NCBI RefSeq assembly: GCF_047948215.1
Contig: NC_134460.1
Span: 16,365,501 to 16,429,500 of the forward strand
Direction: 5' to 3'
Source of the DNA: Lycorma delicatula
Taxonomy: Eukaryota; Arthropoda; Insecta; Hemiptera; Fulgoridae
Length of the DNA: 64,000 bases
The position numbers were made by a program, and so were the translations under genes. The notes beneath the pieces were generated by a model. The model searched no databases. It saw only the letters and a program-made list of their open reading frames with translations, and was not told the DNA's origin. Each line of letters starts with the position of its first letter. The stretch's first letter is position 1. Positions 11,730 to 23,980 of this stretch are shown here, piece by piece.

Positions 11730-11871
11730 TAAAGCTCATTTAGCCCCATTTCTACCCAATCATCCTGTTATTGATTTAACTGGGGAAGAGAAATCACAAA
11801 GTTTTGGTGCAGTAAGTGCTGCACCTTTCGGCTCATCTGCAATTTTACCAATATCATGGGCTTACATTAAG
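11730..11871 (+). CDS. GLDC: GLDC window exon 6
   Basis: Intact, separated from exon 5 by a 173-base intron with a long T tract before TTTAG. It reads [18 protein letters not shown], then [17 protein letters not shown] and SWAYIK before gtaatc. Confidence 0.95.
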
Positions 11872-11895
11872 GTAATCAATTATTCATACTGTTAA

Positions 11896-11922
11896 ATATA
11901 TATATATATATATATATATATA
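11896..11922. repeat. (AT)n microsatellite
   Basis: About 13 AT dinucleotides shortly after the exon 6 donor, in intron 6. Confidence 0.9.
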
Positions 11923-13284
11923 AAGAATTTAATAAAATAAATAAATTAACTTTAAAGTAATATAAAAATATTACTTTTATATTCATTTAAATTAAAACCA
12001 ACACAACATAAATTTTTCAAAAAGATTAACTAATTATATATGATTGCTTTAAAACAAAACATTAAAAAAGTAAAATTAATAATAAATCTAATTTTAATAC
12101 TTATATAGGTAAACACCTGCTTTATAGTACAATGTGGAAAGAAAAAAATTCTATACAGAAATGAGAAATGGGAATTAAAAAAGCCCAATATTTTCAAAAA
12201 CAATTAAAATTTTATAAATAATATAATTAAAAAAATCTAATTATGCTGATCACATTAGGGAAAATAGACAAATTTTCAAATATAGAAAACATGCAAACAT
12301 TGATAACAAAATCTAAATCTGTTACTCTCCAAAAAATGTACATCACAAAATTATAATTGTTGTCAGGAGTATGAAACCTCATCATTTATATATGATCTAT
12401 ATATTAAAAAGAAAAAACAGCTAACCACATTTAAAATAAGCAGATAATTTTCTTCAGTTCAGAGGCAATTTGTATCTTACTCAAGATGCTTTATATCTAT
12501 CTACCTACATACATAATTTACCTTATGCGCTTTAATCTCTATTCATATTTTTACTTTGAACTATTTTGCTATTACGGCTGTGTATGAATGTATCTTTTCA
12601 ATATAAGTATTTGAAAAATACAATATGTAATTTCTTTGAAGTTTCATTTACGAATTTAAAGACGTTTTCAAATGGAATATTCCTTTTGTTAATTATATTT
12701 TCCAATTCAAAGAAAATAATAAACTTGAAGCTCTTTGTACCTGATTGTAATATATTAATTATTGAATGGAAAAAAATCAGACAAATTTTTAAATTAAAAA
12801 AAAACATGTCTTTTTTGTTTTTACTTCATTCATAGTAATAATAATAATTCCCTGGTCAGAGTTGAAAGAGAGACAGTAACAATTCCTGTCTTTTTTATGG
12901 TGGAGACATATGTAAAGCACTAGAGGTATAAAGGCACCCGTAAGAGTTGTTTTCTCTGAAAATAATGATAACTGTACACCAAGTTCATGTGGTAAACAGA
13001 GTGAAGGAGTCATTTGTAGGGTTGAATATCGGTAGCAGTTTGATGGGCTTAGTGTATCGATATGCCTTATTTATTTGGCTTGAAGAGAAGGCAGTGGAAA
13101 ATCACTTCATTCTTCACTTTCCTTAGTAGTAAGCTATGTATGGTATTTTTTTTTTTGGAGAGTGACATTTTTGGGAGAAACTTGAAACTCATGTCAAGTT
13201 TTGCCTGTACCCATTTCATTTATGACACCTAATTATAATTACAGTTACAATACTAATGAAAGATGAATTTTGTAGCATATGAAA
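11923..13284. other. Intron 6, no gene recognised
   Basis: AT-rich intron. The overlapping open frames on both strands at 12566-13013 are chance frames in low-complexity DNA. Confidence 0.4.
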
Positions 13285-13365
13285 AATGTCAGGCCTGACT
13301 AGGATTAGAATGCAGGGCCTCTATGGTGATGAATGCAGGACTTTCATGGAGATCAGCATAGTGGT
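13285..13365 (-). mobile_element. Degraded tRNA-SINE fragment
   Basis: The string gtcaggcctgactaggatt through cagggcctct aligns, with gaps, to the clearer copy at 21243-21327 (gccatgcctgacggattcg ... caggacctct). The B box is mutated. It lies in GLDC intron 6. Confidence 0.5.
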
Positions 13366-13524
13366 AATAATAATGATGATGATAATTATTTAAATCAAGA
13401 CTGAAGATGCTGTAATTATTGAAATAATACCTTCATTTCATGAGTTCTCTTATGTTATTGTATTATTTTTTCATTAATTTGTATTGATTTATACTTTTAT
13501 ATTATTTTTCACTACTTTTTTCAG

Positions 13525-13735
13525 ATGATGGGTGCAAAAGGTCTTCGTAAAGCAACACAAGTTGCAATTTTAAATGCAAATTATATGAGTAATCAGTTAA
13601 AAGAATATTACAAAACTGTTTATCGCAGTCCTAAAAGTGGTTTAGTAGCACATGAATTCATTATTGATGTTAGAGAATTCAAAAAAACTGCCAACATTGA
13701 GGCTGTGGATATTGCTAAACGACTTATGGATTATG
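13525..13735 (+). CDS. GLDC: GLDC window exon 7
   Basis: Intact between tttttcag and gtaagg. It reads [20 protein letters not shown], then [16 protein letters not shown] and [15 protein letters not shown]. The first ATG is inside the protein and is not a start codon. It ends one base into a Gly codon. Confidence 0.95.
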
Positions 13736-15434
13736 GTAAGGCATGAATGAAATATTTTTTTTTCTGTATTATAAATGGTCTGCAGCATTACAACTCATTT
13801 GTATCGAACACTTTTTAGAACATTTAAAATAGCATAAAATAAAACATATTACATTATAGCACTTAACTGTTAGGTGAAACAAAAAAATGATGATACAAGA
13901 ATATGCTCTTCATGACATAGAGAGCTACTGAAGAAAACATATTTTTATAGTTTTTTCTTTTGTATTGTCAAAATTCAATAATAATGAAATAAGTATTAGT
14001 ACAACTGAAACTATACAGGCTTTTAGATTTAAATCTGGTATGAGTGAATCAAGGAAGTTTGCTTTTTATTTTGAAAAGCCAGTCACTTTTTTTCATTTTT
14101 ATCTTCTTATTTTATAATGATTGCTAATCTTTTTGTATTTCTATGTCTAGAAAGTACTGTTTTTATATTTTATTATTATAATAGGGCTATTGCATATTCT
14201 CTTAATCACATTGATCAAAAAATTTTTACCTACATTTTTAAGGACAGGCTGTGTTGGTGTAAGGCTTTTCTATCATCCGCTACGATCGATCTGGCTTAAA
14301 TTGTATTATAAGTTTAGGAAATATAAATCGTGTAATATAGTTTTTGTTTGCAAATATTTAAAAAGGCAGGAATAAAAATTCTGAAGAACTAATGATTTAG
14401 TGAAAATTATTGTTATATTTAATGAATTGAAAATATTCATTTGAAGCAACAATACTGATTTATGTTTGATTTCAACAGTTCCATTATTTTTTATTACAGT
14501 ATGGGAATAATTTGCTTTATATGAAAATAATTTTTAAATATTTTTTTCAAAAGAACATATTCTGTTAATGAAATTTATGAGTTGTAAGCTATTTACAAAT
14601 GAAAAAAATATATATCATGCTGTTGCATGCTAGCAGTTTGATAAAGATATTAGAGGATTACACATATTAAAATTCTTACAAATGCAATTTATTTACTCTT
14701 AAGTATCTTACTACTTACAAAATAGATAAATTATATTTCACAAACAATAATTCTGATTATCTATGAAATTTAGAATAATTAATAAAAATGCATACAAAAC
14801 TAAAAAGTGAGGTTGCAGCGAGATTACAGTTACAGACTCCAATAAACTTTATACAAAGATATTTTACTTTTACTATTTACATAAGAAAGTGACTTATTTT
14901 TATAAACAAATAATGTCTTCTGTACTTGGTGAACAGCTTCTTGTAATCGATTGCAAAACAGATTACTGTTACAATTTCACTCATATGCTCAAATGTTACC
15001 GCACATATTCATTGAATGTTATTGCACACTCTCTGTAGCTGGCCTTCAGTAGTATCTATAATGTCAAGCCTAGGGCTTATTCTGATGTAACTGCAGCTGA
15101 ATCGTATCCCTTGTTCATTCAAGGGTAATGGCTTCAAAACATCTATTGTCCAAACCTTACACACTATTTTATAAGCTTTTTCCATTGTTCCTGTGTTGTT
15201 TCTGCATTTTTCTTGATATAAACTATTAAATAATAATAATTTATAAAAACCACTTATCAACAACTTTTAAAGGAAAGTTGTAGGTAAGAGGTTTTTATAA
15301 ATTATTATTATTATTGTGTAATCATACCAACAGGCCATGTTTAATAGAATTATTATATAAATTATTGTAGGTTTACATTCTTAAACATCTTAAATAATTA
15401 TTAAAATTAACATTTAATGTTTTTTTATTTTTAG
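13736..15434. other. Intron 7 of GLDC
   Basis: AT-rich. Open frames at 14117-14375 (+) and 15009-15263 (-) show no recognisable protein motif. No repeat was identified. Confidence 0.4.
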
Positions 15435-15542
15435 GATTTCATGCACCGACTATGTCATGGCCAGTTCCTGGTACTCTTATGATTGAACCGACTGAATCTG
15501 AAGACAAAGAAGAATTGGACAGATTCTGTTGCGCACTCATCG
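15435..15542 (+). CDS. GLDC: GLDC window exon 8
   Basis: Intact after tttttag and before gtaaat. It reads [20 protein letters not shown] then [15 protein letters not shown], highly conserved in P-proteins, and ends one base into a Gly codon. Confidence 0.95.
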
Positions 15543-15689
15543 GTAAATACAGCATTTCTGATAAATAATTTTTTTTTCATATAAGAAATATTTGAATGTC
15601 TTATATAAGATTTGATTTACAAAATTAAACCTTCCTTAATAGTACAAGTTTTAAGCGTGAAACCTGGATAGTAATTATATTACTTAAGT

Positions 15690-16585
15690 ATGGTATAAGA
15701 GAAGTGGATCAAAAAATAAGTTACACCCTTGCTGTTCTTGAATTAAAGGGGTATATTAATGTCTTACGGTGGCAGCACTGGTTATGTTGTTGTCTTTACA
15801 CTCCCCTAGCAGCAATTCTGTATGACATTCGGTATGTGTGTAGTATCATTGTCAATATGGCATGTCCTCTAGAGGTTTCGTCCAGTAGTATGATTTTTGT
15901 GGGCAAAAAATTACAGTTGTGAAATTCATTGCCAAATTGTCGAGGTATACGAAGAGAATGCACTGTCACCCCATGATCACAAAATGGTGCCAAATGTTCA
16001 GAAATGTAAGAATAAATGGGAGTGACGAACTGTGTGCTGGGCGTCCTTCAACTGTAAGCACGATGGGTAACATGTGAATGCAATGATTTTGAGTAACTGG
16101 TGCATTAAAATTAGAGAGATTATAAGTGAACTTAACATCAGTTACGGTCCTGTGTTTGCAATTATTTAGCTTGGTTACCATAAGATGTGTGCATGATGGG
16201 TGCCACATCTGTTAGACCGACAACCACAAACATCAACATTCGATTCTGTGGGAGTTGTTTACAGTAAATTTATGTCTCGAGGAACAATGAATGCTGATCT
16301 TACTATGAGACTAAAAAAATTGTGTAAAGCCATTAAAGATCAAAGACCGGAAGATTGAGCGATGGGGTAGGTTTTCTTCACGACAATATTACTTCTCATT
16401 CAGCTTATGTAACGTAGAGTTACTGCAAAAATTCAAATGAGAAGTGTGGTTTTGGTGATTATGCCAAAAAATAGATAAAAATATGTAGTTTTTTGTTCAA
16501 AAAAAAAAAGAAAAGTTTTATAAATATGTATTTGTTTCATAGAGGGGGTTGTAACTTACTTTCTGATTGTCCCTTGTATTATAAG
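15690..16585 (+). mobile_element. Mariner-like element relic with both ends
   Basis: About 0.9 kb. Frames give a helix-turn-helix region (ALSPHKITKWCQMFRN-like, then ELCAGRPSTVS), VCARWVPHLL-like and DNHKHQ sequence, VGVVYSKFMSRGT, LCKAIKDQRPE and FLHDN followed by HSAYVT. These are consecutive blocks of mariner transposase in which the catalytic middle is deleted. The 3' end, gtaacttactttctgattgt (from about 16550), is complementary to gatcaaaaaataagttac near 15708, as expected for terminal inverted repeats. Many stops; not functional. Located in GLDC intron 8. Confidence 0.75.
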
Positions 16586-17627
16586 AATCCGTTTCACTTT
16601 ATGATATTTTGGTTTAATACCCCTAATTTAAGAAAGCCTCTCTATCTTTCTTTTTCAATTGTTCTTTATTTCTTCTCTTCTTCCTTGGATGAATGTTAAA
16701 CACTGGTCACTACGTTGGTTCCTTCCAGTAGCTGTTTCTGTTTCAAGTTTCTTGTGGTGCCTTCTAGTAGCCTGGAGGCCAGCTATTTCTCTACTTGGGC
16801 TCAGTAGAGTAGCAAAGCTTTTGCGCCTGTGGATTATGTTTATGTTGAAGTTACATGAAAAGCCAAATTAATTAGACCTAAAATACCCTTCAGTTCAATT
16901 TGCCCAGTCTTCTATTTCTCATAAAATCTATCTGATCACTTGGTAATAGTTGAATTACTGTTGCCTGATGAATAAAATTTTTATGTGTTTTGTTGAAAAT
17001 TATATCTCATAAAATAATGAAATTGATTTTCAGCCCAACAAATTGAAACCATAATGATTATCTTGGGCTTCTAGTGTAAGAACAAAATTACAGAAAATAC
17101 ATGACTATCAGATTGCTTGCTGGTACCCATATGTATAAACAAAAGGACCGATAATTAATAAATAAAAATATTAATTTTGATATATTTATGTTAATACTAT
17201 CTTTGCTAAATAAAGAAGTCTTATTATTTCTAACAAAAATAACAATATCCATATCAACCAAACCAAACATTTTCCTCTATGCAGCACAGTACTTCAAGAA
17301 ACAGAAATCAAAATATGCTTTCATTAATAACTCATTAATTATTTTTAAAAAATTCAATTGATGCCTTCTAAATTTTATTTTAATTTCCATTGATTTTTTT
17401 ACTTTATTATTATCTCATATACACTTAATATTTTGATGTATTAATTGTTTCTAATTTAAAAATAAACAAAAATTACATATTTTTTGATGGGATACTACTT
17501 AATCAGACCCTTTATTTGTGAAAATGAGGGCCATTTATTGATCTGAAGCTGCTTTTCATTCATTATATAATAATCATTCAAACTCTAGCTTACAAATTAC
17601 AAGCTGTTCAATCTGTTGTTAATGTAC
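16586..17627. other. Intron 8, middle part
   Basis: AT-rich, between the mariner relic and the GC-rich block. No feature recognised. Confidence 0.4.
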
Positions 17628-18150
17628 TGTTGTCAAACTTCAAAACAGTGACTGCAATGCTAGGCATTCAGATGTCAGTGGGAGTACAGTATACCTACGT
17701 GCCTGCACAAGTGCCACTCATTCTTCACCAAGTAGCCGACTGTGCAACTCTCCCACCACAGCAGTCCCATCACTCGCAGGCACCTATAAAAGAGCGAATT
17801 TTCAATTCATCATCAACCACCGCCTGGAGAAGAAGAAGAAAGAAGTTTGCTGGCTGTCGGGGGCCCAGCATGGGATTGCTCTGGGAGAACCGCCTCAGTG
17901 GAAGATGACCGACACTTTGAGGCTGTGTGGGGCCGGGGGGCCATCACTGCTGCTGAGGGAAGAGCTCGGGCAAGCTGCAATTCTCCGACTACATTTGAGC
18001 CGAAATTGCTGGAGACCAGCTTTTCCTCAGGCTATCTCACAAAAGACCCCTATCAGGGCCATCATTCCAAAAATCTCAAATGGCACTTTTCAGGACTACC
18101 ACAAGATTTTAAGGTACCATGCATTGTTGAAGCCATTTGGCGACAGAATA
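17628..18150 (+). mobile_element. GC-rich block, candidate LTR/leader of an LTR retrotransposon
   Basis: A ~500-base island of high GC in AT-rich intron 8. It has a TATA-box-like TATAAAA at 17785-17791 followed by cttcatcatcaaccaccg-type sequence. It ends near atttggcgacagaat (about 18135-18149), which resembles the primer-binding region next to some 5' LTRs. No gag or pol follows, and terminal repeats were not confirmed. The open frames inside it (92, 109 and 82 aa) are not credible proteins. Confidence 0.35.
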
Positions 18151-18775
18151 TAGCCTGTAAATTTTTAATAGGATAAAAATGGTTATCCAACCATCCATCT
18201 AAGTAACCATTTTGTTGCTTATCAAAAGTAAAAAACTCATCTTTTACAGTTTCTCAATACATCAGAAGTGTTTCTTAACTGAGTGGATAATTTAAAAAAT
18301 AAAATATATTTATTATTTTGTCTTTTACTATTATTAAAGCTATCATGCAACTATAATCAAATAATTTTTTTTTTAAAATGAATGAGTAGAAATTTACATT
18401 CTTTTTTTGCCCTGCATTGTGATCTAATTATATATACACGTTTGCACACACATCATATTTAATGTTAACATTAATTTATAAAAAATAAATTTAATCTTAC
18501 ATTGATTTAAACTGCAATAATAACATGTTGACATTATTGGTATGCATTCCTCAGTTCACATTTATTAGCAAACATGTCATGGGAGTTGATTTCAATTATC
18601 ATTTATAATTTTGTGGTTTTTTTTTAATATTATATATTCCCACAAATTTTTAAGTAAAGTTGTACCAGATTTAATGCTAGAGAATGTAGTTGTTCAAAGT
18701 AGTAGCACAGTAATACTTTGCAATTTACACTAATGGATTTTCTAAGTTGTTTAAATAAGATGTTTGTTTTAATAG
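18151..18775. other. Intron 8, distal part
   Basis: AT-rich, leading to the exon 9 acceptor. No feature recognised. Confidence 0.4.
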
Positions 18776-18921
18776 GTATCAGAGAAGAAATTGCTGCAAT
18801 AGAAAATAAACAAATGGATATAAATCTAAATCTTTTAAAACTATCACCGCACACACAAGAACAAGTTATGGCTGATGAATGGAATCGACCTTATAGCAGG
18901 ATACAAGCAGCATTTCCAATG
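18776..18921 (+). CDS. GLDC: GLDC window exon 9
   Basis: Intact after aatag and before gtatat. It reads GIREEIAAIENKQMDIN, then LLKLSPHTQEQVMADEWNRP and YSRIQAAFPM. The WNRPYSR segment is a family signature. The phase is correct on both sides. Confidence 0.93.
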
Positions 18922-19511
18922 GTATATTTTTACTTACTCATAGGAAAAAAAATATTTTAATTTAAAAATTACTGTAATTAAACATTCACAACACTTACTG
19001 TACGATTAGATAACGAAATTCTTATTAATATTTTAGCTAGCTGTGTTATATATATATGCATGTGGGTGTAATAAAAATTTAATTTTAAATACAACTACCT
19101 TTTTATATAGTTACTGAAAATAAATAACATTTATGTTTGAAAATATCGCTAGATGACAAAGCCAACAGACAAACTGGCTGCCGTTTGATGAACTAAAATT
19201 CTTCAAATATATAATCAAACTTCTCATGGAAAATACACAACTTTCTCATAGAAAATAGAGCACCGTAAATTTCTTTTTGTAATGTCTTTCAATAATACAA
19301 AGTAATTTCAAATTTAATTATGAGGAGTGTTAAAATTTAAATTATAAATTGAATCTGGTGCGAAATATAAGAAATAAAAGCTGAAGTAGTAGCACATCTG
19401 ATGGCTGGAAACAAGCATTAACCTATTCCAACAGTTCAGCACTTAGCTGTTATATGTTATTTCGTTATAAGTGGAAAAGTTTATTATTACAAAATTTCTT
19501 ACAAAAGAAAA

Positions 19512-19868
19512 TATGAAGCTGTCAGAAATTTACATAAGACTTAAAAGATATTATAGTGAAGGAAATGTTGACAAATGTAAGCATTTATAAATGGAGTAAA
19601 TCTTTTAAGACTGTCGAAACATATAGAGAATAAACCTCACTCTTGTTGTTTGAAAACATCGGCAACACAGGAAATGACTGACAGGGTTAACACAATTATT
19701 CAAAATGACTGTCGAATTACAGTGAATATTGCTTCTACATTTGATATCAGTGTTGTCAGTCTGGATAGCTCTATCAAAAATCAACTCGATTATCAGAAAA
19801 TAGGCACATTGCATTTTACAAATTCTAATGGACAAACACAAACAGATATGCCTGTTCGTTGTTGGTAG
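19512..19868 (+). mobile_element. Mariner-like transposase N-terminal relic
   Basis: It begins MKLSEIYIRLKRYYSEGNVD. After a frameshift it continues with KTSATQEMTDRVNTIIQ, then DCRITVNIASTFDIS and VVSLDSSIKNQLDY, matching the helix-turn-helix and linker of mariner transposases (SATQE...I..D.R.TV..IA...IS..S....I...L.Y.K). It stops before the DDE core and is abutted by the MITE at 19899. Located in GLDC intron 9. Confidence 0.65.
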
Positions 19869-19898
19869 CAGTCTACTTACATTATCATTCCTCTTTTT

Positions 19899-20841
19899 AC
19901 TTCCTTGGACAAAGTAAGAAAAGTACTGTGATCGCAAAAAATTTTGGTTTTTAGATTTCAACGGAATTATCCATTTTGATCATCCCTAAATCCATTTTAA
20001 CTAGTTTCGGCGAGACATCTGTATGTAAAAAAGCATGAATGTATCTTGATAACTCAAAAATAATTAGCCTTTTGATTGCAATCGACTGAACCAAAAGTGT
20101 AAAAAAAAAGCCAAAAATCCAAATGTTTTGTATTTTGGACTCTTTCTTAACTGCAGTATTATAAGCCCTCAGAATTTTTCAACGATATATTGTAAGTAGT
20201 ACTTAATTTTATTGGTTCCACAGTTATAGCCAAATAAAATTTAATTAATGAAATATTTGGATCTTACAAGGGGAAAGCACATCGGTTCAAATCTGAATTC
20301 ATATACATTTATTCTTTTTTAACTTTTTTTTTTAATTTAAATATATTGATTTATTAATAATTGTTAACCTCTGACTGTAAAAACAAATTGCAATAAAAAT
20401 TCAATAACAAAAAAAAAAAATTAAAAATAAATTGGAAGTTATTAGTGAAATAAAACTTTACATTCTTTTCATTTTAATTCAAAAATTTTTACACAGGCTA
20501 ATAATTATTATTAGCAAATCAATATAATTAAATAAATAAAAAATGTAAATGAAGTCAAGATTCCAACCGATGTGTCCATGGTTACAGATCTGACACGTTC
20601 TCACTTACACTACACAACTACTTGAGTGGCGTGTAACAAAATTAATATATAAACTGAAATAAAATGCTGATATGTACATCACAAAAAAATGTGATCAGTG
20701 TGGTGTCCACCACAATGCAATTCTGTAACTGTTCACTTTATATAAAGTATTGGAGGATTGTATCTACATTCAAATGAAATAAGTTTAAATGAAATGCAGC
20801 AAAATATGTGTAGATATAATTTAATAGGCTTACAAGGAAGT
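19899..20841. mobile_element. MITE-like element, copy 1 (long form)
   Basis: The left end ACTTCCTTGGAC (19899-19910) is inverted at the right end CTTACAAGGAAGT (20829-20841). The interior shares long stretches with the copies at 24337 and 50660, e.g. attgcaatcgactgaacc, tttttcaacgatatat and atgaaatatttggatctta. The interior has no coding capacity. Compared with copy 2 it retains ~270 extra bases in its right half. It is inserted in GLDC intron 9. Confidence 0.8.
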
Positions 20842-21199
20842 CATGTGGTGTTCACTTTTTTTATTTTTTATCGAGATGAAGTCTCTTACTTTTATATTTC
20901 TTGCAAATCGTTTATTTTTTCATATAGCTACATTGTTTACAGGTTTAATTTTAAAAAAAAGTAAAGCTAACTTTAAAAATCATACTACAAACCAAAATGA
21001 CTTTTTGACTTGTTCAAATTTCAGTTTTTGAAGTCGTTATTAAATTATTCTTAATTTGGTACAAAACCTAAGTCATTCTTTAAGGAGTTACAATAATGAT
21101 TTTTTATTTAATTTTTCACTGTTTCAACCTGTCTCCTTGAATATTTATTAGTTTTCTCTGCATTAGACATTAACAGAGGGGGAACAATTCTCTTACCTT

Positions 21200-21330
21200 A
21201 TCAAAGAGTTACGAAATGATAAATTCCCTGATAAATGATAAATGCCATGCCTGACGGATTCGAACCCAGGACCTCTGTATGAAAGGCTGAGATGCTACCA
21301 CTCACACCATGGAGGCCGAGGCCGGCCATT
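21200..21330 (-). mobile_element. tRNA-derived SINE fragment (minus strand)
   Basis: Read on the minus strand, it has an A box TGGTGTGAGTGGTAGC (21309 to 21294) and a perfect B box GGTTCGAATCC (21266 to 21256), spaced as in a tRNA. The acceptor and anticodon stems do not pair, and the tail continues as AT-rich DNA. A degraded relative is at 13285-13365. It is different from the SINE at 299. Confidence 0.7.
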
Positions 21331-21825
21331 TAGAGATGTAATTTTCAATGAATGTACAGTATGTTATTAGATTCAATTATGTATGTATGTGTGTGGACAC
21401 ATTTTTCTTGGATTTTGATTTTAGATTACTAAATTACACAAATGCAGCCATTCGTTACATGAATTAGCCATTGGGTTTACCTCAACATGGTCACCAAAAT
21501 ATAAATTTTGTAATAATCATTACACAATAACGGGGTAAGCTATCAAGTTGGTTCAAACATGGTAATGTAAGGTTTACTAAAATGCATAAAATATATAAAT
21601 ATCAATTTTGTAGATCAAGTGTTTTGTTCCACCCCCAAAATGGTGGAAAACTAACTTTTTAATAATTGAAAAAAAAGGTATGCCATAAAACCTCCAAAGC
21701 AAGAGATAAATAAATTACATTAACTTATTAACAAGTATGTTGTGGCAAAATTAAAAGTTAAGAGATTATAACTTTGTATATTTTGTATATTTGTATATTC
21801 ATATTTCATTTTAAATTCTGTACAG

Positions 21826-21936
21826 GAATTTGTTCGACCCGATAATAAAATCTGGCCAACAGTTGGACGTATTGATGATATATATGGAGATAAACACCTT
21901 GTATGCACTTGCCCTCCAATATTACCAAGTTTTTAA
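21826..21936 (+). CDS. GLDC: GLDC window exon 10, C terminus and stop
   Basis: It follows tacag. It reads [18 protein letters not shown] then [18 protein letters not shown] and the TAA at 21934-21936. This is the normal C terminus of insect P-proteins, with no truncation here. Confidence 0.95.
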   Translation, partial: EFVRPDNKIWPTVGRIDDIYGDKHLVCTCPPILPSF

Positions 21937-22655
21937 TATTGGGATACTATTCAAAAAGAAATAAGTGCTTGAGAATGGAATATCAAGATGGAAAAATTAT
22001 AAAATTGAGAAAAATTGTAAATATTCAATCAATTACAATTTATAACTTTTTACAACATAAATGTTAAAAAATGTTTCAAATCAATTTCAGTGTACTTTAT
22101 TTAAGGTTAAAATTATAAAAATTTTATCCGAGTCTAAGTTGTATTTTCTTGGTGGTAAAAGCTTCTACAGAGTCTGCCTCTGTCGATGCTGATTGCTGTA
22201 GTAATAATGATGTTTGAACTTAATTTTGTAACATTTTTTTTATTAATTACATGCTAAAAAATTATGTAAGATATTAAGTTGTGTTTTTGTAAAACCTCTT
22301 TTATTATTATATATATTTTGGATTATTCACAAGTGTATTTAATTTGTGTCCTTTATTGTTTATTTAAGATCTTTTTAATTATGAATTCCTGTGCATTTTA
22401 GATTTGTTTCAACAAGCCAGTTTGTGAAAGTATACTCAATGGTGGAGTGAAATGTTTTAATGAGCTCTTATTATGAAATACTCCATCTGTTTTGTCAAAT
22501 GTAAAACTTATTTCAGTCTCAGCAGTCAAAATTTGTACACCACAGGAGAACAAAATTGTTTGATAATTTGTATATTGTTTTATAGTTCTCAATGTGATGT
22601 TAACATAAATTATTTTAATGAATTTATCTTTTTTGTAATTTATTTTGTTTTTAAT

Positions 22656-22661
22656 AATAAA
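22656..22661 (+). promoter_or_regulatory. Candidate polyadenylation signal of the GLDC transcript
   Basis: AATAAA lies ~720 bases after the GLDC stop codon. A second AATAAA is at 22916-22921, just before GT-rich DNA. Which one is used cannot be told from sequence alone; a 3' UTR of 0.7-1.0 kb is implied. Confidence 0.4.
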
Positions 22662-22921
22662 ATTTGTGTAGGAGTTTGTCTAATAGTGTACTGTAATGGT
22701 CATTTGCTTTAATTAAAAAATTTATTCATGTAATTTATCTCTGTTAAGTGGAATGAAGTGTATTAGTCTGAAAGTTAGAAGTTTATGATATTGAGATGAC
22801 TAAACGTTATGTATGACAATTTTTTTGAGTTATAGTAAGTTTTCCATACATTTTAAATGTACGTTTGCATTCATGTTTTTTGACTGTAGGTCCAAGATGT
22901 TTGTACTTTTGTCTAAATAAA

Positions 22922-23600
22922 CACATAAAGGTATATATGTATTGTCTTGCCGAGAGCGAATGAATGTGATGAAGTAAATGTCATGCGGTTAATTTAGAGC
23001 AATAGTTGTTAAAGTTGGGTGGTGGAACCACTGTTGGCGGGGCTTGACTGTGCTACTGAGGTTGACTGTGCATGGTAGTCCATGCAGCCATGAGGTGTGG
23101 CACTGTGTTGCCAAGGGGCGGTCTTCAGGTATGATGTTTATAATGGGCGATGGGATGTAATCTGAATTTTGTTATTACATGTAACACATTTTGAATGGTA
23201 TGAGTTTAGCGTTGTAATGACTCATTACTTAGTTGATGGTTGAGGCATTTAGTCACAAGCATTGGTATTAAAATTGGAACTAGACACAGAGTTCGCGCTT
23301 CCACGGACTCAGTTAGCAGTTCAGAGGGTGATATTGTAGGAAAAAGAGTGAAGCTGTCCGAAAGAAGCCTAAAGCGAAGGTGTTGGCTGATATAATTTTT
23401 ACTGTTGTAAATGTCTGCCGAGCAATTTGCATCGGTGGCATCCCGACTGATGACTGTGAGATGTAAGAGGGTCTAAAGATGGCCTCCGGTAAAGCCCCTC
23501 AGGGCTCAAAATGGAGAGGGTGGTGTGGCGACTGGAATTGCCACAAAGTGGGTGTGTCTTCCCCAATGGGATTGGGATGCAGAAAATTATTCATAAATTA
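22922..23600. repeat. Unclassified GC-richer block downstream of GLDC
   Basis: It contains cgcgcttccacggactcag, a hairpin-forming gcccctcagggctc and many GTG/TGG-rich words, contrasting with its AT-rich flanks. This is reminiscent of a non-LTR retrotransposon 5' UTR, but no ORF1 follows: the next recognisable item is a mariner tail at 23637. Confidence 0.35.
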
Positions 23601-23636
23601 CAAATCTTATAGCTTAGCTTGAAATAAAGAGCAAAA

Positions 23637-23980
23637 ATATTGGTTACAGCAAGATGGATGCTCTGTGTCACACTTCCAATTTGGCTATGGAGTTGCATGA
23701 ATTTTTTTATAACTGTAATTTCTTGTGGAATACGGTATTTGTGGTCTCAAAATTTTTCTCACCACCAAATTTCTATTTTTGGTTCATTTGAAAGTTACTA
23801 TAACAAGAACAACATACACACTTTGGTGAATTTAAAGAAAATATCAAAAGATAGCATTTCTGCTAGCTGAAGTCAGTGCTGCGGTAACTAAGAAAAATTG
23901 AACTGGGCATAAAAACAAGTTGATTTCTCCATCAGTGCTCAAGATGGATATTTTGAACATTTTTATGACATGTAAAAGGA
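23637..23980 (+). mobile_element. Mariner-like transposase C-terminal relic
   Basis: One frame gives WLQQDG, the adjacent frame LWSQNFSHHQISIFGSF and NKNNIHTLVNLKKIS, and further on QDGYFEHFYDM. They follow the order WFQQDGA / LDFFLWG.LK / NNPHTLEELK / GGHFQHLL of mariner transposase C-termini. Several frameshifts; dead. Confidence 0.6.

Noticed and set aside
13525..13746. Stand-alone 73-aa gene starting at ATG 13525
   Set aside because: It is GLDC exon 7 read on into the intron; the ATG is internal.
17630..18176. Three overlapping open frames (82-109 aa)
   Set aside because: They arise because the GC-rich block has few stop codons; no motif, and they overlap in different frames.
19605..19961. 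118-aa minus-strand open frame
   Set aside because: Antisense to the mariner N-terminal relic and runs into the MITE.
21243..21327. Possible minus-strand tRNA gene with perfect B box
   Set aside because: Acceptor and anticodon stems do not form, and a degraded relative exists at 13285. It is called a SINE fragment.
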